Of a DNA stretch of 64,000 nucleotides, positions 11,701 to 23,700 are shown piece by piece (position 1 is the first letter of the stretch; every line of letters begins with the position of its first letter). A program made the translations under genes and the position numbers. The notes beneath the pieces are model-generated. The model was given only the letters and a program-made list of their open reading frames with translations, did not search any database and was not told the origin of the DNA. The DNA comes from Apostichopus japonicus. Its lineage: Eukaryota; Echinodermata; Holothuroidea; Aspidochirotida; Stichopodidae. Location: the NCBI RefSeq assembly GCF_037975245.1, contig NC_092575.1, forward strand, positions 14,178,310-14,242,309. The letters are read 5' to 3'.

Positions 11701-14700
11701 ATATCTGTGCTGAGTATTTTGTTAAATTGTTAGGAAGTCTTTGCCATCTGAGTGGAGACTAAGTGTTGTATAAATCAGGTACTGATTGCTTGCAACTTGT
11801 GACAACGCAGTCACAGCTGTCCTTGAAACATCCAAAAGCTACCCTTTGGTTTTTGCTTCCTGGCCGATAATAAATTCATCTTTGCCAAGTTGTAAAGGAT
11901 ATTATCAGATAGCAAGAGTCATGACTTTTAAGGAATGGTTGGATGATAAGATTCCTCTGTTAAGGTTAGTTAAAAAAATTGCACAAGGAAACATGTATTT
12001 TATTATACCATGTTCATCTAAATTTTCTTGTCAGTGGACGTTATATAGAGTGTTACATATATATAGATAATTAATTGAGTGTGCAGTGTGGTTAATGCAT
12101 GTTTTGCAGGTGGACCAAATTTTATATACAGTACATAAGTAGAAGAGATTGTAATGTGTAACATCAATTATTGTTCGGCCATTTCAAAAGAGAGAACTTT
12201 GAGAAAAATATTTAAAAAGAAGTTTATCAATTTTTTTTTATTTCTACAGTATTAAACAGTCGTACTCTTACCGTACATCGTGTAAGTTTTGATGATCAAA
12301 CTAAGGTTGAAATAATTGTTTCTCGATTTTAAACTACTGACCTACTTTAATATCAACTTTTAACCTCGTTAGACTGTCGACCTGTTTTTAAAATCATTGT
12401 AGGAAGTACAGGAGGACAGACAGTAGTGAGTACCAACTATCTGTGAACTTTTAAAAACGGAACATTTAGGTTCAGTTGGTTTTTAAGTTTAAACTGCGAG
12501 GACGTAGATTTTAGTCGTATACAGGGTCGTAATTTATCTGGTATCGCTGCATATTAATGATATATGCAAATATGTCCAAAGTGCTTAACTGAGACTATGC
12601 ATTTTTTGCTGCAGTTGAACCATAGTATTTTATATGAGATAGAGCTAAGAGTTCACATCTGCTATATGCAAAATCTGAACTCTAAACTTATTCAACGATA
12701 TGAAAAAGGATTTCAATCTCAGATGTGGTAAATTAAATTGAGCCATATATGTGTCAAAACCTGTAAAATCTACTGTGACCATATTTCAGCGTGTAATTCC
12801 TTACCGTCTGCATGGTCAAATTATGCTTGTATGTAAGAAGTACAGTGAAATCCACAAACTAATCTGTTCAGTTAAGCATAAAGTGCCAGTAATTAAGGCA
12901 TTAATCAACTAGCAGGCGCTTGATGGTTATAAGTTAAATTGAACCTAGTGAAGTGTGGCATAAACTAATCATTTATAATAACACTCCATCACTTTCCATG
13001 TCTTTCAAGAAGAACATATGTATAGTATGGCACTATGAAGGTCAACAGTGGTGCCCCCAACTATGCTAGAAGGTGAAATAATGGTAACACATGTTGAAAT
13101 TTCCAGATCTGCATATTAACTCCCACACTCAAATTTTTTTTCTTTCCTCATTGAGCCAATTATAAGTCTAAAAATAGACACTATATACAACACAAGGGAA
13201 TATAATTTGGAGAGTCAGAAAACAGGTCTACAGGAAAGTTTTCATTTTGAAAACAAAATTTACAATTTTGATCGTAATAACATATTTTTCGTCTTGGGGT
13301 GGGGGGGGTGGAAGAGGGGCGAGTGCAAACCTGAAGATCTTAAAGTGACTGTCTGTGTCCAGATGGTCTAATGGTGCATTACTGATGTGTCAAACTCTAC
13401 AATCTTTGGTCAGACATGTTGCATTAAAATCTGCATATCACTTCTTGTGCATAAAATTGTTGCATGTCAATTTCTTGCTCAGATTCCTGTAGTGAGTATA
13501 TATGTCAGAAGATTGCATAAATTTTGAAACTGACCGGGGACATCGTAGGGGTCAGCTGTGCCAGTATTGGATGCGATTTTCATGTGCACGAAAATAATTG
13601 CTAGCAAATTAGTATAAAGGACATTTTGCAAGTTCCCTTTGCACTTGCCTTCACCCTAACATGTATTCTTTATCTTTGGGCACTTTTATGCCCCAAAATA
13701 TGCTAGATATAATATGCTAGATATAATAGATAATGTTTGTATGTATTTTAGATTCTCCTGCAAGCCGGAACTCGCGAAGAAGCCATCATTGGCTTATAAG
13801 TAAAGCCGCAGGGCTGACCGAAGTCAGTCCCTTAGATTCATATTTAACGTCCATGATTAGGAATTGTCAACAACTCTGTAACTGGACAACATACATTAAT
13901 CTTGGAGTGACTCGAACTCGGGACCTTATGATTGAAAGGCACAGGCGATAGTGTTAAGATGAAAATGAAAATGAAAATTTGAACCTATATATATATATAG
14001 GTTTACATACAGCAATTTCTCACCGTTTCTTACCTCTCTCTCTTCTTCCAGGTCACAAAACAACGGAAAGCAGAACGGGTCATCTCATGTTTACATCTTC
14101 ACAAACGACCCAAAGGAGGATCAACAGAAGTGTAAGATGAATCTTATCGTCAAAATTATAACGGATGTCATAATCTGGCTCATTAGTAAGTATATACAGT
14201 ATTTTAAAAACAGAATTGGTTTAACACATACATGTATGTTAAATTTAATTGAGAAAAAAAACAAACTTTATTTTAAGTTTACTTAATGCTACCTTTAAGA
14301 GTGTTATTATGAGATTCTGCATGTCGTCTCAAAATAACAACAATCGTTAGTTGGTCTTCACAATTCCTTTTGACGAACCAAACCTGGATTTCCCTCGTAC
14401 TTTTAGAGAATCTTGAGAATTATCATGTTCAGAGGTTTACTACATAATGAGACAAGAGCTCAGTGAAACTACTGATCAAGTTCCACTTTGAAATTTGAAA
14501 GCAAGCCGACCAATTATTTCCATGACTAGACCACCAAAATGTTCCCATGAAGCACAGATACTCCATGATACCCAGGGTAGCATTTGCACTCAGCAGGGAG
14601 ATAGTGGTGAGTCATGTACCACATATGACCATACCCTAAAGCTCTGTAGTCCCAAGTGAAAAGAGAAATGAGAAATCCAAATTATTCCTCTGGTATTGAA

Positions 14701-17700
14701 CTTCGATTCAACTCATTAATTTAAAGGTTAAAATTCCATTGTAAGGAAATTGAAATGATTATCAGGAGTGAGAAATAACTCGTTATAAACAACTATTTGA
14801 ATTTTCAGTGATGACTGTTGATGAGGGTGTTAGTATCTGATCGGTTTTGGGTTTCATACGAGTCCGCAATAAACCAGATTGTGGTCACGATCGGCGGAGA
14901 ATAATTTCACTTTCAAATCTTTTGTAGCAGTTTTTGAAGGCTCTGAGCTTCTAGTCTTTATAACAGGGTTTCCCTCACTCCCTCCCCCCGCCCCCACGAA
15001 CCCCCTGTGGATGTCAGAGTTGTCCACGAAACCCCAACTTTTCGAGACACGATTTGAGTCATTATTATACTATAATACGCATAACAGTGCTTCGTAAAAG
15101 ATCAAGTTCATAGTGTATTATTGTACTGTCATGTGTACACCAACTTAATCAAAGTCATAGGGCCTGTGTCTGTTTCATAATTCAGTTATTTATCACATGC
15201 ACGATACGGTACTTCTATGGCAACATATGCATATGGAACGTGAAAAGAGTTTGTCGATAGGTGTGACTTTTGTACATTACTAAATTATATGATATATCAG
15301 ATTTTAGTTCAACAAAAAGTACTCTAGTTTTGACTTTCAGAAACGTCTCACAAAACCCCTAGGATGGACTCATGCACCCCCTGGGGGTTCATGCACCCCA
15401 GTTAGGGAAGCCTTGCTCTATAAAATGCTGATCTTTCCTCTGTTTAGGAAGTAATCTAGATACATCTTTGCACTGGTATAGCAACTCGACTATTTTGTGA
15501 CATAGCATTTTGCGATGGGATACTGTATAAATCATTCCCTGCTTAGTCAACCAATGTTTGGAAGTTTTGGGTAACTTCATTGTTCCTGGTGGAAATTTTC
15601 TAGGTAAATTGATCATGTACAGGTAAGTCTTTCTAGTTCTTTCCTGCACTTTGAGTACCCCCAAATTGCGATGAAGTACTATTCAAAATGTGAACTTTGT
15701 CGATGTCGTTCGGCAGTAGATACGACAATCCTAATTTTCCCTTTGGAAGAAAGGTAGAAAGTTTGTTCTTGGCTTTATTGTACTTCTAATAATGGGAAGT
15801 AGGAAATCCTGCATTCCCATTATCGGGTGCTTGGTAAACAACGATCTACATGACCGAGCAATTTTAACCAACTGGTGTAACGATTCGTTCATTCTATGAC
15901 TTTGGATCAAACCACACTGTGGTGAAAAAAACATCATTACAGGCCAACTTAAAAAATCACTGAATTTGAAAATCCTTAAGCTTGCCTGCAGAAGTAATTG
16001 GGCGTGGCAAGTTGAGCGGAAGGAATCTCCAGAAAACTTGAAGAAATTCTGTTTTTTTTTTAAATTTTTAAAACTTTAAGCAGTTTTTGGCCTGCTAAAA
16101 TTTAAAGACAAGACTGATAGAAAGCCGCCTGGAAGAAAAAATAAACAAAATCTTTACAAACCAATCGCCCCCCCCCCCCACGTGTTCCCATTCCCATAGA
16201 AAACAACCCCTTTTTTTTTGAAGAAAGAGAGAAAGGTGGATGTTGTATTAAGTACAGTAAGTATATTGTCGGCCTGAATGGGTGGGCATGGCATCTGAAT
16301 GACATTTCACCTTTCCTTGGTGATACTGGGTGTTTGTTTTCTGCTCAGACGACCCCTCTGACACTTAATTGTCTGTACCTTCCTTCAAAACCATATGATA
16401 TTCCCTGCCCCGCTTCCTACCATATAAGGCGTGCTTTTTTATCATAATATGGTAGGACTGGGTATTATTTTAAACCAAACACTACACCCTTGCATGAACA
16501 GGCTGTTGACTGACACAGGAGACTCAATTTTCCATTCACACATACCTGAGGGAATTTTACAAATGTAAAAGGGCTTTAGTTTTCTTTGTTTTAACCACCA
16601 AAATCAATTTATATGATCACTCTTCATAGTTGATTTAAGAGTCTGCAGACTACCAAGAAATGTTTCTTCACTCCTGAACAATGAGGTTTGTGAACTTTCC
16701 CCTGACACCCACCCACCTGAGGATATCCAACCGCAGATCACACAGAATATGAAGAAACATTTCTCATTTCCTTATAACGGTATCTATATGAAACCCTTTG
16801 AAATAGATCCCAGAGTAAAGGGTAAAAATTGTTAACCATTGAAATCATCAATGACATTGTTATTTCTGTAAATGGAATTGCACTTTTCAGCAAATTAAGA
16901 ACAATATATATTCATTTGCCTTCAATGTCGTTTACCTCCATTTCATTTAACAAAGTCTGTTCAAAGTATCTCTTTCAAGATCCGGCTTCAAAGGAATCAC
17001 AAATGATTTTGAGAACTTGGTTAACATCATGTTTGATCTCTAGAGTAAGGCAAATATGTCACCATAACAGAACTAGTATTGTTCGATACAGGTGACAAAT
17101 GCCTACAGTGGAATTACGACCTTCCTTATCGGACATACAATCAGCGACCATAGCCTAGTGGTTAGGGTATCCATATATAAAGCGGGAGGCCCAGGTTCGA
17201 ATCCCGGTGGAGGCTGGAAGTTTTTTCACTGTTCTGGATTTTTCAACTCACTACGATTTCAATTATTTGCGGACCACTAGGCTATGGACACTGATTGTAT
17301 GTCGTAATTCCACTATATATGCTGACTTATTATTACTATAATAAGTTGAACAATATGACTGTGCTTTTATTATCATGTACAGGTATTGAAAATCTCACTA
17401 TAATAAGATGCGTCACGGTATGGGTTACCATGGCTACAGTCATGGTTGGATTGTATTTTACTGTAAAATTATTCCCTTTAGCCTCTTTCTGATTCACCCC
17501 GATAAATACAAACAAGTTATAGTTTAATTTTAAGCAGCTGTTTACGACATGTCTAAAAGGTTTTATTTACATGAGTGGCGTGACCATGTAATGTATATAT
17601 TCATGTATTCGTTAACCGAATGAAGAACGAGCATGTATGTTTACACAAATAATATGTTTGGGTTGAATTTGTTAGCATCCAGTTTGCCACTTTCATAAAC

Positions 17701-20700
17701 AAATAATTAATGCAACAATTACAATACTGCACTTTAACATGAGCCATTGCAATATCTGTCGGCTGCTAGAACTATTAAAACAGTATACTGTAAGTGTTAG
17801 TGTTTGGTGCATGATGTCTGTAATGCCTTTTCTCTTTTCAAATGAAAATATTTAGATTTATCAATTATTAAGACTTGATTTAAAGTCAAAAGCATACCAT
17901 TGAATGTTTCATTTCAGAAATCTCTAAACGGTTATGAAACCATGCTGAAACTTTCATTTTTTTTAAGTAATGGAATGGAATGTATGAATCTTTAGAGGTC
18001 AGAGGGTCACATCCTGGCTTCTGAATAAAGGTAGCTGTGTCTTAAAATTAAAACACCCACTGATATTGTGACTGTCTAGATGTGGTAAAAAATAAGAACG
18101 TAAAATAAATCAAATAAATTGAATAGAAATATGTTACCTAAAAGAAAACTGATAGCCCATTGTTACTTAAGAAGATTTATAGCCCAATGAGGGTAACATG
18201 ATAGCAATGAAATTTTTTATTTCTGCGCAAGGTATAATAACCACAAATATGAGTTTTATGAAACTGTTTATCCTCCTCCTCCTCCTCCTCCTCCTCCTCC
18301 TCCTCCTCCTCCTCCTCCTCCTCCTCCTCCTCCTCCTCCTCCTCCTCCTCCTCCTCCTCCTCCTCCTCCTCCTCCTCCTCCTCCTCCTCCTCCTCCTCTT
18401 GTCTTCCTGTAAGGTAAGGCTATATATATAAAAAAATATGAATTTTATGAAACTGTTTATCCTCTCCCTTTTCTTTTCCTTCCTCTAAGGTAAGGCTATT
18501 TATTAAACCACGGAGCTATAAACAGATTATGCAAAGGAGTGAAACACATTTTTTTCCAGTAAAAACTGAAACTGAAAATGGTGAACCTCTTGTTTAATGT
18601 GGAGGGAACTTCTATGATTGGTCGATATTCCCAAAGGTCTCTCTGGTAGAAAAACATTTTACGTGATGGTGAATCAACAACATTTGTGGTGGTACCCCCT
18701 GAGGCTGATATCTCAGTACCAATTAGATGATTGAATGTATGAAGAGAAGCTGATATAAAAATTGTCCACTGCATGAAATTTGTTGTTTTTCCCCTTCTAA
18801 GAAAAAAAAAGTTTTAATTTGGTATGGGGGTCTAGGGGAGTTTGAGAATGGAAGTGCTGTTTGCCTTATTGAGTCTTATACATTTTTTGACAGGGTTGCA
18901 GCGTAAAGTAAAAAACCTTGAACCCAATAGGTGCCATTTTGATATTTTAATTTAGATGGAAAGTAATATTGGTTGACTCACTCTCTCTCGCGCGTTTCAG
19001 TTTCGTGGTGATTCTCTGCTTACAGTTTGGTTGCATGTGATCATGGCATCAAACAGTGATGATCAGTTTATACTAAGAGATAGAGATTTTAAATACTGTA
19101 TGTCAGAAACTGGAAAATGTCAATGCATCTCTAAAATGAAAAGAAAAATAGCAATAAAATATATATAATATTGACAAACAATATGAGAAGGAAAGAAGGA
19201 TAAAGAAAAACAAGCAAAGAAAGATAAACAAAATAATAAAATAAAATGTGGACACAACATTTTGTGAATTTTTGTTTATTAGTCTTCATTCTTCCATGAA
19301 GTAATATCAACAACATATAGTAAGCGCCACCCCCAAACAACAGCAAGATAAAAAGATACCAGCATAAAGCAGCCTTTTGAGAATTATTGATTTACTCAAG
19401 CTGCTAAAAATACCATATTTACAATACATATAGACCTATATATAGTTTATTAGCTTATACTGTACATACAGTAAGTAAGGTAAGCCAATCATTTCATTTC
19501 CAAATAATGAAACAAAAGTCAAAAATATATTAAAAAATTTCAATTTGCATGAAAATTGAAAATGGTTCAGACTACTTATATGGTCGGGTTGGATGTGTGC
19601 CCCATTAACGTAGGGGCAGGAAAATATTCTATGTCAAAAAATATTTTAAACAATTTCAATTTGCATGCATGCAGTAAGTGATACATGTTGTTTTTTTTTG
19701 TTGTTGTTTATAGTACTACGTTTCAAAGTGTTTCAGCTCAAAAAAAAGGTTGACCTGGATATAATTTAAGTAAATATTCATTTAGTGTTGCACTGTGTAT
19801 TAATATCATAATTTGTAATCCGAGCACCGCGTACAGTATATAAATACTGTACTTGGTAGGTTTGGTAAGGTTGCCTAAGTTTATGTCAAGTCAAAGATCT
19901 TGAGCTATACACTCAATAGTTGTCAAGAGGGATAATTGTTTCATGTTAGGCTGCAATCTTTGCCTCACACAAGTCATTCAGTATATAAATACTGTACATG
20001 GTAGGTTTGGTAAGGTTGCCTAAGTTTATGTCAAGTCAAAGATCTTGAGCTATACACTCAATAGTTGTCAAGAGGGATAATTGTTTCATGTTAGGCTGCA
20101 ATCTTTGCCTCACACAAGTCATTCAGTATATAAATACTGTACATGGTAGGTTTGGTAAGGTTGCCTAAGTTTATGTCAAGTCAAAGATCTTGAGCTATAC
20201 ACTCAATAGTTGTCAAGAGGGATAATTGTTTCATGTTAGGCTGCAATCTTTGCCTCACACAAGTCATATTGTTTACCATTGTGTGGGTTTCTCTTATTCA
20301 TCCGAGAGATCATATCGATTGGGTATCATTCTGTGTACAAGACATTCTACAATGTGCACTGAGCTAGTAAAATTAATTCTAGTACAATAGGTATATAACA
20401 TACAAGTTGACAGTTAAGCTGTATGGATGGATTCATTGACCAAGCTGCACAAATCCTGTTTATAATTTTAATTTCCTGCTTCCTGAAGTCTAAATCAAGT
20501 CGATAAGGAACTGTTTAAAAACTTCATTGTTAATAGAACAATGAGTTCAAAGGAGGGCTGCACAGGTGCTTATTAAAATAAACCCTATCTTCCATATGAT
20601 ACTGTAATTAAACTATAAATTAAACTATACATACATACATACATACATACATAAATAATCACTGTACATGTCTATACTCTCATTTGACAAAGTACATTAC

Positions 20701-23700
20701 TGCATGCCATATACATAGTGTGTGCAATGTCTAGCATGCAGCTCTATAGTACAACTTACATGTACAGTATACAGTATACGCTCGAATTGAGTTTAGGGAT
20801 GTAACATTTCAAGTTTAGGATATACAGTATATATATATCCTTAACTTCTCTATATGTAGACCTAATAAACTCCAGACGATTGCATGATAATTGCTACACA
20901 TAGTAACTTGAGGTACAGCTAGAATACAGCATGTGTCGTTATGTACACTGCATACAATGTAGATTTTGTTTATCCACCACAGTTGGTTTAAAACAATTTG
21001 TCATTGAGAAAGGCAAAGTTTTATACTATACAGTGCAAATTATCATACATGTAAGCAATTAACCACAAAGCAAATTAACAGACAGCTATTTGTGCCTGTA
21101 TATATAGTACATGTATCCCGATGACCTTATATGTACATGTGCAGAGAGACAGACAATGTACAGTAGCTATCATATCAATTAACACACTTTATACATCATT
21201 GCATTCCTCTCAGATCTGTGGTATAGGTAATGCTATGTGTATATAGATCTGATATTGTTTTTAGTTATCTTATCTCTGGAGAATATATCTCTCCATGCAT
21301 GCATACATGCATGCAAGGAGATAAATTCCAGTTTTTATCTCAAGGGGGGGGGGGGGGGCGGGAGGTAGTGGGTACAACCCTACTGTATATACATTATGTC
21401 AGGCGGTTTCACGCTTTATTAACGTTTGAGATTATTAACATCTGCCTGATCAATAGTGTTACATACAGTATTAATAGTACCTTGATCTTTTGTTTGTCGG
21501 TATAATTGAATTGAAGTCACTGTGCAGTAAAACAAAATGAAATTTTGATGAAGAGCACAATTTCATTAAAAAAAATAAAAAGAAAAAGAAAGACAAATAT
21601 TTAATCCAGAGGACTGAATTTACATCCCTTATAATATGAACCCTTGATAACAAAAAGGCTACGTTCACAAAATTATGAACATCATGCAATAGTTAATTGT
21701 TGTTCCAAGTTACCTGTCCAATAATGTTACATACAGTGTGTAGGGGATAAATCCTGTCTGAGCTTCCTGTTCACTTCATGTAGGAAACTTATAGGAGAAA
21801 ATTATAAAGATATATATATATATGTAAAATGGATAAAATTCAGTGTGGTAGGCAAGCCATCCTTCCCTTCCTTCCCCCATCCTCCCAACCCCCCCCCCCC
21901 AAAAAAAAACCAGACAGTAACTTTCAAAATATGGAAGCAGAAAAAAATATATCAACAGTGAAAACAAGGGAACAGGAGACAAAATTAGGGAGAGATTGAC
22001 TTCAGCAGGGGGTGGGGTTGGGGTGGGCGTTGGGGGTGGGGGAGTGGGATAGTGTACTATCTTCAATTTTGTAATATATTACAGTATACTGTTCTCATTG
22101 TAACCGCTGTGTGCATGGTAGTTTATGCCAATGTGGCCATGTATTTTAAATAATGTACTGTACCTAAGAACTGATTGACATACATACATATCACAGTAAT
22201 ATAATCAGAGCTCCAAACAAACTTTATAATCATTGTCCAGCTATTTCAGGGTAGTAGAATGCTTGTAATATGTTAACATGCCCCTAAAAAGAGGCTTTGT
22301 CCTGGGAATATGAATTGTACTTTTTATAAACCATTAAGGCTATATATATATAGGCTATATATGTGAAACTGCAGTAATAAAATGGCATATAAAAACTGAA
22401 AATTAATTCTCTACTTTCCAGACTTCCTGTATGTATGCATTTGCTCATGCATTCACTAGCTACAGTAACTTGATAACATTCACATCTACAGGAAATGCGG
22501 TTGACCATACTTTTACTTATTAGTAGAAAAGTTGGACTAGCAGGATTTTTTTCTTTTCGGCTCTCTAAAGAAAACACTTTGGGTTAAGTTTTGTGGGACA
22601 TAAAATATTTTGCATTGGGCTACACCGTAGTTAATTAAATCAGTGTCTAATTAAAAACCAGTTAAATGGTTGTAAACACATATAGATTTGTCAGATAAAC
22701 TAGATGACAACCAATATATTACTTAGCTTTGTCAAATATGACACAAAATTACATTAAAACTTGTGGGGAGTGAAGACCTCTTTAAGAGCTCATCAGTATT
22801 GGACCCTCATTTTAGCAATGATCAACCAACCCTGAGCTGTGTACATTTAACAGGGGCCTTAACGTGTCAAATAAATTGTAAAATATTTCAATCAGTACAT
22901 ACAGTACCCAACAGACTTCTCCTTTAATAGTCTTCCTAACTCGGGAGTGACTCTCAAGCATGAAACTTTAGAAATATGACATAAATTAAATGTTCATACA
23001 TATATTTTTCGTCATTCAACAGTCGGATGCGTGGGCCTGGGCTTGGAGCTTGCAGCATCACCGTCTACCCCGTACCAGAGAGGTTTCTATTGTGACGATA
23101 GCAGTATACGATACCCATACCACAGTGACACCATCAGCACAGCTCTGCTGACCGGTGTCGGCCTTGGGATACCCATTGTTACCGTAAGTGGAAGACTTGT
23201 ATTTAATCTGCCTGTCTGATCTTAGTTTGAAAGTCGAACTTTGCGAATTTTGTGGAAGGAAAGGACTAGTACCTTGAGGAGTTTGTATGTACACGTGTGC
23301 TACTGTACATCACTCATGTTCCTTTGATATCACCTGAGCATTTGACTTGAAATGGCTGTCGTGTCATCCATCCTTAATCCTCAATCCTAAAGATATAGTA
23401 ACAACTTGGAGGGGAAGATCTTTGGCAGAGCCCTAGACACAAGCAGCTGGGAACCTGTGGCTGCCAATAACCTTCATAGCAATCAAGTTCATGCTGACAT
23501 GGTGGCACCATCCATGCTGCAATTTTGCCACCACTGAATGTTGATGTGATCCCTGGCCATCCTCCAACCCCCTTTCCTTCCCCCACTCCCCTTCCTCCCA
23601 ATCTCAATCCTGTGTCTCAAACTTATGTGTCCCAAACCACTTTTGGAGACTGAAGAATTCTCACCAGGATTAAAGTTTGCTGATGTTATTATCTAGATCA

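Larger units (their letters stand above)
8701..14051 (+). other. Putative intron 1 of the lipid phosphatase gene
   Basis: It is bounded by GTAAGT at 8701 and a pyrimidine-rich acceptor ending in AG at 14050-14051. It contains a TGACGTCA palindrome at 8868-8875, a TTAA-bordered element at 10604-11218 and a SINE at about 13741-13957. The open frames inside (for example around 11786-12070) have no recognisable domain. The rest is AT-rich sequence in which I see nothing. Confidence 0.4.
14186..23022 (+). other. Intron 2 of the lipid phosphatase gene
   Basis: It has a GTAAGT donor and a TCATTCAACAG acceptor, and is 8.8 kb long. It holds hAT MITE copy B (14964-15415), a tRNA-like foldback (17106-17314), a duplicated segment with a long TCC array (18243-18503), a 145-bp triplication (19834-20267), a CATA microsatellite near 20629-20652 and several G or C runs (16168-16179, 21344-21358, 21889-21900). 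I see no other exon. Confidence 0.7.

Noticed and set aside
17150-17217. Functional tRNA gene
   Set aside because: The B-box is good, but acceptor and anticodon stems do not pair and the segment is part of a palindromic element.
18198-18431. Poly-leucine open frame
   Set aside because: It is a translation of the TCC microsatellite.
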